Assembly (NCBI RefSeq): GCF_001625215.2
Contig: NC_030381.2
Span: 55,539,214 to 55,603,213, forward strand
Origin: Daucus carota subsp. sativus
Lineage: Eukaryota; Streptophyta; Magnoliopsida; Apiales; Apiaceae
DNA length: 64,000 nt
Reading direction: 5' to 3'
Each line of letters starts with the position of its first letter. Within the stretch, counting starts at the first letter, position 1. Positions 43,512-56,156 of this stretch are shown here, piece by piece. The notes beneath the pieces were generated by a model, which was not told the DNA's origin, did no database searches, and worked only from the letters and a program-made list of their open reading frames with translations. Position numbers and translations under genes: made by a program.

Positions 43512-46418
43512 TCATGGTGAAGTGCTCCCTAGTGACGCAAGCACAGCCTTGAACTCCTTCACCTGGCTAGTCATGTTACTCATAGAATAGGCCTTAATCA
43601 TGGTTCTATATGTAATTTTATCAGGCTTGCATCCTTTCCTCTCCATTATTTCAAGAGCATTTTTCATCTCTGCTACGCATCCCATCATCCCATAAGCATC
43701 AATCAGGCAGTTAAAAAACACAGTATCTAGTGTTACATCTGAATTTTCTGTATAACGCAGAACACCAGTGAGTTTTTCAGCTTTTCCCGCTTGACCATAA
43801 GCTCTTACAAGTGAACAAAGTGTGACACAATTTGGTTTTATTTTCTCTGACTGCATTAACCTAAACAAAAATTCCATCTGTTTGAGATCACCAGCTCTTC
43901 CAAATGCATCTATCACTACGTTGTACGTGACAAGTGACCATGAGAAGTGATATTTCTCCATAAATTCCATTACGGCACTCATTTTCTCATAATTGCCAGT
44001 TTTTCCATAGGAATCTAAGAGTATATTGAAGGTCTTAATGCTGGGTTGAATTCCAGCACATTGAAACTTCTCATAACACTTCTCCATCATCTCAATCTGC
44101 CCACTGTTTCCAAATGCTCTCAGTGTGGAGTTCATGGTCCATACATCAGGCTCAACTTCCTGCTGGTGGAGCATCTCAACAAGAATTGATTCCATTTGTG
44201 TGAACCTTAAAATAAATGGAACCAGTAAGGCACTCACTCTCTAAATGGTTTTATGATACAAGACAGTTGGACAAGTTTAAAACAAAAAAATGATAGTTAC
44301 ATTTACTGGTACAGGCATCAGGACAACCACAATGTAGGATTAGCTAGGAGTAAAACGATCTTGTAGCTTGAGGTGGCAAGAAAATACAATTTACAAGAAG
44401 AACTGATGAATATTTCTTTGTTTATATATTCTATATCACCCTTACCAAAGTCTATCTTCATATTGTATCATGGAAATCAGGGAATATGCTGCCACAATTC
44501 TAAGACAAGTGACTTATTTTGACTACTCAAAGCAAAGTCAACTGATATTCTAATTCAAGATTGACAAATCTTCATCAAAATCTATGAACCAAAAATCATT
44601 GATTGCATAGATCTACTTCTGTGTAATTAAGTAAATTAGATCTATTTTCATTTAAACTAGTAAGACTAGGTAACTGAGTATCATTTGTGGCAAAAAAAAT
44701 AGTGAACTTAGTAAATCAGAGGCAAGAATAAGACATTACTTCTTTGCTTTCCCATATGAATCAATGAGGGTATTGTATGTGATTGTGTTGGGTTTTACTC
44801 CTTGTGATGTCATGTCAGAAAGCAGATATTGCACTTTGTCAAAAGCATAAACTTGGAGGCAAGATTTTATGAGGATCGAGTACGTGAAGACATCAGGTTG
44901 ACAATCAGAAGTGTTCTTCATTTCTTCTAGGATGTAAAATGCTTCGTTTAGATAGCCACTTCGACTGTAAGCAGACAAAAGAGCAGTGTACGATTCAACG
45001 TTAATGGGGCAACCTTCATCGACCATGGCCTGAAATAATGAATGGGCTTTCTCAGGTTGCTTACATTTTCCAAGCATAACAATTAGCTTGACATAGATAC
45101 CAGAGTTTGGCCTGTACCAAAGCTGCTCCTGCAGTAACTCAAAAACCTGAAAGCAATTTCAATCTTAATCATTCAGATTTTAAGCATGTCAAGATTCTGC
45201 TGACTAATAATTAAAAACATGTAAAAACCATCTTGAAAGCAGATCCAAATATATTCCCTTGATGGAAAGGAAAGAAAAGCAGTACAAAATCAGAAACATA
45301 TTTCTATTGTTTCGATTAGCACAACTAAAATTCGTTTCAGATTGTTTCCAAATAAAAATGTTTCAGATATTGGGATAAGCATCACAATTCACAAACACTC
45401 TGTGAAATTTATCATTAGAAATAGCAGGTGGAAAAGCAACTGTTTAGAATTTGTTGCATTAGATACAATGTACATTGGCCAGTGTGAGCATCTCCATGGG
45501 AAACATATTTTCAAACTGACCTAGAAATTCTCAGTTGCTTATATAAATCATAAATGTATAACAGATTAACAGATAGCAATTCGTACGACATATATCTTGA
45601 AAAAAATGGGGAGTTGATATGGTTTAAAGGGGGCGGTGAGAATCAACATCTAGCACTAGAAGCATCACAACTGGGGCCCAGCTTGGTCAACGATTCTCGA
45701 AGTATTCTTGCACAGGTCCGAACTTGAAAGAAAAAATATGATATAATTAATGATTCTCGATATATTATGTGACAATATATTTTGTACGCTTCTCAGTTCT
45801 CTATTAGAGTATTTATTATAATTTCTTTGTTGAATCTGCATTTTTGTACCACCACCCAAACATATCTTGCAAAGTTTGATCATTGTACAAGTCACATAAG
45901 TCCATACTCCATAACATGACACACCTACTCAGTTGTCGACCCTGGATGAGGATACAGAGCTTTTCTGATGTCAATAGATTCAATTATTTTTCCCACCATC
46001 TATTTCCATACATACAAATCCAAATTGATGCTGGGGTCATAATGACTATCAGTTTTATTAAATTGTTGCTTGCCCGAGAGGCGAGAGCCATGAGAGTAAA
46101 TTCTTCACACTTTACTATTAAGCGAATGACCATTGACATACTGTAATTCGTAACGTGAAATTTCCTTCAAATCAAATATTTGAAAGTTTTTGAGTAAGAA
46201 AATACTAATTAGACTCCAAGCCTCCGACTACTAAACTTTCAAATCAAACAACAAGGTCATTCACCACAAGCTCAAGAAACTCATAATTACATAATTAAAG
46301 GCATAATTTCCCCCAAAACTGCTAATTTAACATTTAAGCTATACTAACAAAAAAGAAAAATTTTAACAATGTATATGGATAAGAATATTTAACAGACACA
46401 CAGAGGGAGAGAGGGAGG

Positions 46419-46461
<43 letters not shown>

Positions 46462-46785
46462 AGGGAGGGAGATGCTGGCCTTAAGAGCAGACTCCCAACG
46501 CAAAGCAGTGATTCTTTCATGAAGAGCTTCAAGAACAGTTCTGGGCAAGAGCTTTTTGGAGTTGGTAGGTCCCCTTTTCTTCTCAATCACAGCCTTTGTA
46601 GCTTCTCTTCTCAATATTATCGAAATTGCTTTCTGTGATGCTATCTTGTTATTCACCATCACTTTTCTCTCTTTGTTTTCTCTTTCTTTTAGTTTCAAGG
46701 CCTCCATATTTTTGGCCGGTTGACTTTCCGGTCTCCGGTTAATCGGCGGTGGAAATGGGGTTGTGGGCCCGGATAAAGATGCCAT
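43512..46785 (-). CDS. P-class pentatricopeptide repeat protein
   Basis: The 468-aa product is a PPR protein resembling the Arabidopsis At5g48730/At3g53170 group, RNA-binding proteins of chloroplasts or mitochondria. Minus-strand exons are 46785-46480, 45146-44740 and 44205-43512 (1407 nt in frame). The start is the ATG at 46785 (MASLSG), inside a longer open stretch. The N-terminal ~90 residues are basic and Pro/Ser-rich at first, fitting an organelle transit peptide. RTVLEALHERITALRWESAL precedes about ten 35-residue repeats such as VESYTALLSAYSRSGYLNEA, NTITYNTLIDSYGKA and DKITYRTMIKAYS. There is no E or DYW domain. The intron 1 donor seems to be GC (AAG|GCCAGC) directly before a CT microsatellite. 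Using the first GT, after the microsatellite, would also keep frame but add about 26 Ser/Leu/Pro residues. Confidence 0.9.
46402..46472 (-). repeat. GA/CT microsatellite at the start of PPR intron 1
   Basis: A (GA)n/(GGGA)n tract on the plus strand (CT on the sense strand) begins about 8 nt inside the first intron. It resembles those in the KRP and cytochrome b5 genes. Confidence 0.95.
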
Positions 46786-47339
46786 GGATTTTACCCACAG
46801 AGTTTGTGGCTTCGCTTGTCTGCTCAAACACTACTGTAGTGTAATTCTGTAGATATTGAAGTCGATTACTAGGCTCAGTTTATGTTTATTGGGCCGATTA
46901 ATCTGTAATGTGTATTTCTAGTTTAATTTTTAAAATTTAATTAATTAATATAAATTTTATAGTAACATATTTATATGATATTCAAACTAATATCACATAT
47001 TATCAATGTGTATTTCCAATTCAATTTTTAAATTTCAATTACTCAATATAAATCCTAGTAAATGATATGCTATAAAGTAAATTAAACTAATATCTCCGAG
47101 TTTTTATCTCATTAATCATCGGTTATCTTATCACACTAATGACAATTGCGATAACAGTCTATAACTCTATATTGACAATATTAATTATTTTTTAAATTAT
47201 AGTAACATTTTTTTTTTATCAAAGATTGTATGTTACTTATTCAATAGCCTATCAAAAAAAATTAAAAAAATATATTTAAAACTTATAGGATTTTTCATAC
47301 TGGTGAATTTTAATTTCAAGGACATTTATATTGTAGAAA
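46786..47339. other. Promoter side of the PPR gene, AT-rich
   Basis: No gene. Holds the upstream region of the PPR gene and AT-rich DNA with a short repeated phrase ('tgtgtatttc', 'ttcaattttt') around 46910 and 47005. Confidence 0.45.
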
Positions 47340-48551
47340 ATCTATACTATATTATAAAAAGCCAACATAGGTTTAATTTGTAATCGTACAAAATTTTGGT
47401 TAGTTTTTTTTGGTTAGGCATGTTTTATTGATTTACCCATTTTACCCCTACTAAAAATATAAAGAATACAACTAATAATCAATCTCTTATTAGATTCCAA
47501 ACCTTAGTTGGTAATTCAAATCTTAGTTTTACAAACAACAGCAAAGAATATCACGGGATCCAAGCATCAGTCTCCCTCTCCATCACACATACAGGTTTAA
47601 TTTGTAGTCGTACAGGTTTAATTTGTAGTCGTACAAAATTTTGGTTAGTTTTTTTTGTTAGGCATGTTTTATTGATTTACCCATTTTACCCCTACTAAAA
47701 ATATAGTTTTTTTTGGTTAGGCATGTTTTATTGATTTACCCATTTTACCCCTACTAAAAATATAAAGAATACAACTAATAATCAATCTCTTATTAGATTC
47801 CAAATCTTAGTTTTACAAACAACAGCAAAGAATATCATGGGATCCAAGCATCAGTCTCCCTCTCCATCACACATACAGGTTTAATTTGTAGTCGTACAAA
47901 ATTTTGGTTAGTTTTTTTTGGTTAGGCATGTTTTATTGATTTACCCATTTTACCCCTACTAAAAATATAAAGAATACAACTAATAATCAATCTCTTATTA
48001 GATTCCAAACCTTAGTTGGTAATTCAAATCTTAGTTTTACAAACAACAGCAAAGAATATCACGGGATCCAAGCATCAGTCTCCCTCTCCATCACACATAC
48101 ACTCAGCATTCGCCTTTTGTTTCTGTCTCCACCGTGCATAGTAGCTTCACATAAAATCCAATAAAAAGAGGCAAAGAAATAGATCAAAGAGGTAAACTTA
48201 ATAGTTTTTTGAGTTTTAATTGTTTTTTTTAGTTTTAATACTTTATTATTCTTAATATAATTCTTTTTAACTCTAATTTATTATACAACAAATATTTTTT
48301 TTCCTATGAAAAATCTGATTTAAAATTAATTGAACAATATATTAACACATATTAATAACAGAAAAATATTCATAAATAGATAATAAATTGAAAAAGTTAA
48401 ATTTTTATGAGAAAATATAATTAGTTGGTTATTAATTTAAATTCAATTTATTAATACTAAAATACTAATAAAATGATATTAAAATTTAAATTTATAAATA
48501 ATTAATTACGAACTATATACCCGCCCGTGCTTTGCACGGGTTAAAGGCTAG
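47340..48551 (+). mobile_element. Non-autonomous Helitron, plus strand
   Basis: The left end TCTATACTATATTATAAAAG and the right end with hairpin CCCGTGCTTTGCACGGG, a 7-nt spacer and CTAG followed by T are diagnostic of Helitrons. The interior is mostly an imperfect tandem repeat: a block containing 'ggcatgttttattgatttac' and 'ggatccaagcatcagtctcc' appears about three times (units of roughly 250-290 bp, with a shorter partial unit). No helicase is encoded. Confidence 0.85.
47370..48105 (+). repeat. Tandem repeat inside the Helitron
   Basis: Units begin near 47370, 47592/47615 and 47876 with 'ggtttaatttgtagtcgtac'. The middle unit has an extra partial duplication of 'gttttttttggttaggcatg'. The copies differ by few bases, so the array is recent. 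Confidence 0.85.
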
Positions 48552-48891
48552 TATATATAAATCTGAAAAATAAAAAATCCTTAACAGCATTTAACTGCAA
48601 CCTTCCTGGTGAAAACTGGTAGTTCATGCATTGTTACATTGTCCTATTCTTTTGAGATTCTTAATAATTTTATTCATTCCCATTGCTGAGACCACAATAC
48701 CAGATAGCTCAGCTCTCAGACTGAGACTCCCAAATTTCATCGAATAATGTGATGAATAGACGCTCTTGAGTTTGTTAATGTGAACTATTGTTTGTCTGAA
48801 GTTCTCTCTAGTTACAGAGAGCAACTCATTGTTATTGTACGACAAAAGATCTACCATTACAAACGCTTAGTACAAATGAAAACACTTGGTT

Positions 48892-50499
48892 TCAGGACTT
48901 GCAAAACGCGTGGAGTGTTTCATCAAGTGCTTTCCTGTCATAATCACCTGTGAAAACACAATTACCTAAAGGGCCTTTCAGAAGAACCAGTCTTAACACA
49001 CCATCTGCTACCTTTTTATCAAGCTGCCATTGAGAGAAAGAACGAATGAGAGATATTTGGCAGTTTCTGCATAGAGATATTGTTATTGCAAGCGTGGAAC
49101 CATGCATTTCAATTTTCAATTTCATTCTTACCGCCATGGCAGACTTGAACATCTCTGCAGTCATATTTGCAGGAGGACGAGTGGGTAGTTTAGCCTGCTT
49201 TATGATCTTGTTAGCTCGTTCCACAACTGAATTGTCAATCCAACCAAGATGGTATGACATGTCAACAGCCATAAGCTGCAAGTATAAAGGTAATCAGAAT
49301 AAAAAGGGGTAAACAGCACCGTGCCAACTGCAACAGCTTCTCCATGAAGCCACTCTCCGTAGCCACAAATATTCTCTATTGCCTGCAAATGACACCAAGT
49401 TAATAAATTCAAGTTTATTTGTAAAATAGGTAGGCATAGGGCAGATGAATTGAGTGCACAACACAATGTGGCTGATCATATTCTGAAGCTCCAAATATCA
49501 ATTTGTCCAGTTCCTGGTCTTCCATTTGTGAATGTTTTTGTGTTGGCGTGTGTAAATATAGAGAAAAGCAGAAAACAAGAAAATAAGAGATTTAAAGATA
49601 TATGGCAGATGAACACAGAGTTGCAGGGAAATACAAAGTGATTACTTGCAAAGAAAGTTGTAATAGAGAGAGTTGACAGAACAGTTAAAAAACCTCGAGA
49701 GAGAAAGAGTGGTGGAAACTGGAAATGCATCCTTTTCACGAAAATCAGCACAACAGAATTACGAAATGGACTGGTAGTCTGGTACTACCATTTCCTCTAT
49801 TCTAGTTATTCCTGCTTATTAATACTACTATTACCACTAAAATAGGCACTTCCTGACAAATGACTGTCAGTGGCACACTAGTGAAAGCTTATATGATTTA
49901 ACAGATCTGTTTATATAATCTATCACTAATCAGGAAATTTCTCAAACTTACATGACCAAAAGTATGACCCAAGTTCAACGTTGCCCTAACTTCACTTTCC
50001 ATCTCATCTTGGCATACTATGTCGGCCTTGATTTCACATGACCGCTTGATTGCATAAGCCAATGCATCAGGGTACCTGCAGAAGAGTATATTTAAATTCA
50101 TAGGTGAAATATCTCCAGAAAAGAATTTATAAGGAACTTGTCTCTAATATATTTATTATCAACAAAGGGTCATTAAAAGCTGTGCAATTATATAAACTAC
50201 TCCTGCAAATGAAATTGCTGCATTTTTATCTCACATGAGTAATCAGCTACATCAAATATAGTTCACCTGGGCCCTTGCCATTAGAGCATCCATGTTTCTC
50301 TCTTGCCATGCAAAAAACTCAGCGTCTGCAACAAGGCCACACTTTATGATCTCTGCAAACTCCGATGCAATTCTCTCTCTGATAATGTGTTCAATGTGTC
50401 AGTGTCAATTAGCACACTCTGTGGTTGGTAGATTGTGCCAATTAAATTCTTTCCAAGCCGGTGATTAACTCCAGTCTTACCACCAACTGAAGAATCTAC
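48892..50499 (-). pseudogene. 3-dehydroquinate synthase, 5'-truncated and frameshifted
   Basis: The minus strand retains the 3' half of plant 3-dehydroquinate synthase, the plastid shikimate-pathway enzyme that converts DAHP to 3-dehydroquinate using NAD and a metal. Exon remains are 50499-50277 ([13 protein letters not shown], substrate and metal pocket), 50075-49952 ([11 protein letters not shown], metal-binding His), 49382-49320 (GYGEWLHGEAVA, metal-binding His), 49275-49132 and 49023-48892 (GNCVFTGDYDRKALDE to the stop). Splice sites of the last four are plausible. In the first, one base is missing at about 50366-50372 (after LSEREL), giving an early stop. No N-terminal or NAD-binding exons are found up to 51447, so the copy is both truncated and broken. 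A functional paralogue is expected elsewhere. Confidence 0.85.
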
Positions 50500-51447
50500 C
50501 TGATACATGTAAATAAAAGGGTACCTTAGTATCCTCTTTCATACAACACAAAACACAAATCGGAAGTGGAGAGACAATAAGGATATATCTACAAGCTGTA
50601 ACTGACCTGTACCAAGTTTAAGTAGACACATTGTCGTAAAGGTCCGAGTAGGGTCTGAGAAAGGTAAGTATGTGCGCATAAATTTATCCCTAATCCTCAT
50701 TTTCTTAACAAACAAAATTGTTTCTGGGATACATGCACAAACATGGGAGCAAAGTTACGATTTATTTAATAATTTTATTAGTATAGAGTAGGAAGGAACA
50801 TTTATTTAATAATTTGGATTAAGATTGAATAGAGAATATTACTCACATTAAAAAATTGTAAGAGAAGATAGCTAATAGGAGAAGATAGAAAAAGTTGAAT
50901 GCACCAAAGTTAAAGGGAGTGGCAGAGGCAACACTGCAAAGGTGATCTCACCATATTTGAAGATTCCTTGGTCCTTTTTCATATCAACTTTCCATGAATC
51001 TCGGCACGCAAAGCCTCCCTAGTCCTTGGATCACGAATCTTCGGAATCACATAAGCAATTGATATTAGCAGAAAATTCTGATGAAATGTTGTAATTTCCT
51101 CTGCCAACTAAGCCTGCACACTTAAGAGATTCATTTGATAAGTTGTCAAGTCTGTTTCACGGTTTTAGAATCTGCAATTAATTTTGATGCGAAGGGCATT
51201 CATTAAGCTGGCATGTTTTACCATACTAACAGTGTAAAGATGGTTTATTTACTATCTGTAACTAGGTTCACATTCAAGTTGAATAGAATGAGCAGTAGTA
51301 TATGCAGAATTAGGCATGATTCTTCTATATTGATTCTTGGGTCCAAAAGTGTGGTCACAGATCCCATACCTTACAAAGTGCAGTCCCCCAATCCTAGAAT
51401 GCTGGAAACAGGCACACACATAACCCCATTAAACTGAATAGCACTTG
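50500..51447. other. Region 5' of the DHQS relic, no gene seen
   Basis: The missing first exons of dehydroquinate synthase are not here. The sequence has no other recognised coding region. Confidence 0.45.
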
Positions 51448-51777
51448 GGCTGTGTTCACTTGGATGGAATGGAATGAGGGGGGAATGAAATGAAAAATTA
51501 TATAGAAGTTTTTAGGAGAAAGAAGAAAGTATGAGATAATAGTGACAAGATATGAATGTAGTTAAATTTCTTGTGAGAAAGATTGTAAAGAAACATGATG
51601 TAGAAATGGAATGAGCATTCCTTCCAAAACATGTGGGTTAGAATTATAGTTAAAATAGTAGGATTGGAATGATTGAAGGAATGAAAATCATATATATTTT
51701 CTTTGATCAACACCATTTTCGAGTACAAAATTCATTCCATTCTCCCCTCATTCCATTCACTCCAAGTGAACACAACC
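51448..51777. mobile_element. Tourist-like MITE
   Basis: The ends GGCTGTGTTCACTTGGATGG and CTCCAAGTGAACACAACC are inverted repeats of about 17 bp, extended by 'ggaatgaatgg'-like internal complementarity. TTG flanks both sides (51445-51447, 51778-51780), a 3-bp duplication as in PIF/Harbinger MITEs. Confidence 0.7.
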
Positions 51778-51822
51778 TTGGAGTTGTGTGTCTGAGGTGC
51801 CCTTTTTCTAGTTGTCACCACA

Positions 51823-53377
51823 TGCTACTATGATCCCGATCGATGAACCAACAAACATGTTAAATCTTGTGTTAATCAGTCAAACATATTTTATCTTCAA
51901 ATTAAAGCTGCTTGTACGAGCCACATCAGTAAAGCTTGTAACTTTGAGTACCATCCAATAACAAGCCGAGTTCAAATTCGCCACACCAGTGAAGTCTGCA
52001 GCTCTGGGAAACAAAGGATTTGTTTCTTCACTTTCTGGTTTGAGCTGGACCATGACCAAACACACAAATTGATGTCTTTGATGTCACCTTTAGCTTTTTC
52101 TCCGAGTACCTCCTTGCCACAGAATGTCCCAAGATGGAAAAATGTGTGTAAAGAAATACCCTTAAGGAGTGGGAAATGAGGCTAATTCAGATGTTGATTT
52201 TTATCTGTTAGAAGAATTAAACCAGGATATGCCATCTGCTAGTTGAGATGTTGTTCCAGGTTATAGCGGCAATGGGCAGTCATTAGGAATTCACCTTAAA
52301 AAAAGAAGACGAGAAGGATTATATATTAATGAAACTAAAAGAAATATCCCTTGCACGTCATCATTCAAGTGTTGAAAATACGAATACTGTAAATGATGTG
52401 AGCATGGAGCAGAGCAGCATTCCTGAAGGAGCAGAGATATCAAGAGAGAAGGTTGAACCTGATACATACCTCGTATGACTATTCTGATGTCACAAGTCAG
52501 GTATCTTATGTTATTATTGTCTAGTATCTGCTATCTTATATCAATTGTTATATCTATTAATCCTTTTGGTGTTCATTTGCAGATGATGAAACAGCTAGAA
52601 GAGCTAGAGGATTAATACATGATGAAACATCTTTTAATCCTCGTATCCATAGTATCAACTCAAATCCTACTGAATTCTACCAGGCTACCTATTACTCTTT
52701 GTATTTGAGCATGACTTGTATCGGGTGAATAGATATCATGTTAATCATATCTTTATGGCTTTATAAGATACATACATCATTAGCACAACCCTTCTCTCTT
52801 GCATTTTGTTGCCAACAGATAATCAAGAATTGATTGCCTTATTCTGTTCCACTTTAGGCGATACTAGTGCGTTCAAGACTCGAGCAATCAATAGGCTCAG
52901 AATTTTTTGATTCATGTGCTTTCAAATTATACATATCTCGTATTGAGATTGAATCAATTTATTCGGTTTTGCTTGCAGCCTGCACTGGTTTCTGAAATCT
53001 TGTCAGCTTTGTTCATTCTTTCAAATCAGCACTTTCTTTAAGTAGGTCAGGTATGGAGCACATTAAGAATTACTATTAAATCCAAAGCTTCAAAGGATTA
53101 GATCAAATTAAGTAGGTCTGCACTAACTTCACAATCGAACTGTGGAACACAATTTACTTCCTAGCACTAGCACACCTTTACTAGACATTTAAATTGGTCA
53201 AATTAAACCAATCGTTTTTATCTCTTATAATGCCTTCTCTTTTATCCTCCACCAATGTCCCTTCAATGCTAGTATTTGGTAAATTGTCCTTATCATTATG
53301 GATAATTCAAGGCACTTGAAACATTTTCAATGCCATATATAAACAACTGTCATCCTGTTTCTCTTGATTTTCATCTC
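51823..53377. repeat. Large near-identical direct duplication, copy 1
   Basis: This block is repeated at 62446-64000 in the same orientation, offset exactly 10623 bp, with no indel found and one substitution seen (C at 53032, T at 63655). Copy 2 runs off the window, so the true length is unknown. It holds no intact gene; a 61-codon minus-strand frame at 51880-52065 is present in both copies. At its left edge a membrane-like minus-strand frame is cut off in this copy but continues in copy 2. Confidence 0.93.
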
Positions 53378-54789
53378 AAAAAGTTATTAGTCTTAATGTT
53401 CTGCTAACCCAACAATTACATTGGCTAAGCTTAAATGTCAGAAAAATGTTGACACACAGGGGACCAGAGATGGAGTCAGAGTATAAAGCCGAAAACATTA
53501 GCCAAACCAGCTTATTAGTTACTCAACTAGTCAACTTCTTATTAATTTTCTGCCCCTTGTTCTTTTACTGTGTTTTAGGATAGGCTGGATGGACAGGCAG
53601 AGGTTTTGCTTGATCAGTATGAACTCAGTGAGGATGGAACAGTAGCATTAATTAGTGAGGATGGAACAAAATAGAAGTTGCAATAACCATAGGCATTTGC
53701 TGCTGATTTTATTAATGATATGTTTGCTTTGTTACAGGTCAAGTTCTCAAACATGAAGGACTAATGATATGATAGCAAAGGTTTTTTCTATTGTCATTCC
53801 CCAGCTCCCAAGTAAGCCGAAGATTTGAAATTCATTTTGTAATGATTTTTTGCTACAATATAGTCGTACATCAAGTTTTTTCTGCGTTCTTCATCCAATA
53901 CAATAATGAGTTACATTATACTAATAAGAGAAGTTTTAGAACAATAGTATAAATCGAAGCAATTAACAAAGATGTGTTCTAATTTATTATAATTTATTAA
54001 TTTGTGTACACATATAGATATATTCATCGGTTTAATTAATTGCAAATGTAATATGATATTTTATCATATGCTACATATTTAATTAATGAATATGTTTTGA
54101 CTGTTCAACCGATCTATATTATTAGAGGATAGGAAGCGTTTTATTGCACATACTATTGACAATTTTGCTCATGATTAAAAATAGAAGAAAAATATGTGCA
54201 TAACTAATTTTGCATGACGCCATCATATTTATTGTAAACATGAGATTTTATTATAATATATAACCTTCTTGCATATTATATGAATTGAGAAAAGAAAACT
54301 TATCAAGGTTTTAAATTATATAGAAATATATTTCAATATTTTTAATCATGATTTATAGTCCAATTTTTCAGTTTTATCTTTATATTAGCATTAAATTGAA
54401 ATGTTACAATATAAAATTTACTATAAATATTACTTTTTAATTGTTAATATATTTTTAGAGGGTCGTTACATAGCGCGACTTCTCAACAAATCATTAATCA
54501 ATATATTTATATAAAGGAGAAGAGATAGGTATAAATATAAAAATACAAATTTTTTTTTTTTAATTTTGAATATATTGAATCATCATATACTTATATAAAG
54601 CAGAGGGGCGTGCAGGTGGTGCCTCTCAAATAGTTTCATTATATTTTTTCTAATTTTCTGAAATTTTTGAATTATAAATATAAAAATACAAATTACCTTT
54701 TTTAATTTTGAATATATTGAAAAAAAGTTTCAAAACTGCAGAGAAGAGCGAGGGGCGTATCTATTTTTTCAAATTTTCTAGAATTTTTG

Positions 54790-54841
<52 letters not shown>

Positions 54842-55143
54842 CCTTTCTAATTTTGAATATATTGAAAGAAAGTTTCAAAAATGTCTTTTTCAGTATTGAA
54901 AATACCGTTTTTCGGTTTCAAAAATTATTGGGAGGCAATTTCAAAATATAATATTGGTAAGTTTTATTTTTCTAATTTTTTGAAACTTCTGAAATCTATT
55001 TGAAATTATTGGAAAGATTTTTGAATTATAATAGTTGGACAGTTTCAAATTATAATATTAGCAAGTTCTATTTTTCTAATTTTCTTAAACATCTAAAATT
55101 TATTCGAAATTATGGGGCAGGAAGTTTTATATTATAATATTTA
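53378..55143. other. AT-rich intergenic DNA with repeats
   Basis: No gene recognised. Three related copies of a unit containing 'taattttgaatatattgaa' occur near 54560, 54700 and 54850, one containing a 40-bp TA microsatellite. Confidence 0.45.
54795..54839. repeat. TA dinucleotide microsatellite
   Basis: Uninterrupted (TA)n of about 40 bp. Confidence 0.95.
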
Positions 55144-55180
55144 CTAGTTGATAACCCGTGCCATGCACGGGTTTAAATAA
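55144..55180 (-). mobile_element. Helitron 3' end, minus strand
   Basis: On the minus strand ACCCGTGCATGGCACGGGT forms a hairpin and is followed by a 7-nt spacer and CTAG at 55147-55144, then T. This is a Helitron 3' terminus matching those at 1815 and 48551. I could not find a TCTATACTA-type left end to the right, so the element length is unknown; only the end is annotated. Confidence 0.65.
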
Positions 55181-56156
55181 AATTTTAAAATTTGTTATTT
55201 ATTGGAAGAATAATGTCTTTTTTAATTACATTATCATATTTTTTATTATATTTATTTAAATTATTGTTTTTAAATGATATTTAAATTATTATTATTTAAT
55301 ATAAGACTTTCTATATATTAAAATTTGATCCTACTTTAAAAAAAATTTATAACAATATGGGTCCCTGTTGTATGGAGTCCACAAAATAAAAGTATTGGAG
55401 TTCAAAATTATATAAAAATAATCTACTCGTTTCAATTTTAATTTTTTTAGTCTACAATATTTGTAAACATTTGACAATTTGCAGGTTATGTTCTACAATA
55501 TAATCGTTGCAATCAAAATACAAAACAATTATTTTATAAATCACTAAACACTATATATGTTCTAAAATATAACTCATAAGTAGAATAATGATCTTAATGT
55601 TGAAAGATGTTAATGATTAATTAATAGTTATATATTTTAAACTACTTAAAGATGGTAAATTATATATAAAATTTGAATAATTAAAGATATTATCTATAAT
55701 TAAACTAAAAGATTATGACTGGTACTTACTGCGGCTTAAATGCGGGACTTTATGGAACTTAACTCTAACAGTATGTTTTATTTTAGTAAAATTACTATGT
55801 TGTTTGATGATTTTTAAATTGTGAAAATAATATTCAAGATCAACACATATAAGTTCGTTTATAGCATCTTTAATCTTGAACAAAAAATCAAAATTTTAAG
55901 TAGCAATTATTTTATTCATTTAATAGGCAAACATTATATATAATTCTATTTGGAGTTTTTGTAGATCTAACAGGTGTTGTAGTTATTTGATAAACTAATA
56001 TTATAGTTTGACAAAATTAGTTAACTTTCCAAAAGTTATGTGATATCAAATATTTTAGAGTTTCGGTTCTTTTATTATATACTGCAATATGGACAATGAC
56101 TTTATTTTCCTTGAATTCACCATCTTATTCATCTTTTTCACAATCTTTTGAAAAAC

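Noticed and set aside
47370-48105. Direct repeats considered as a CRISPR array
   Set aside because: Units are 250-290 bp, nearly adjacent, without unique spacers, and lie inside a Helitron in a plant genome.
51880-52065. 61-codon minus-strand frame, also at 62503-62688
   Set aside because: Its identity in both places only reflects the block duplication. No domain is recognised and no splice partners are seen, so it is not called a gene.
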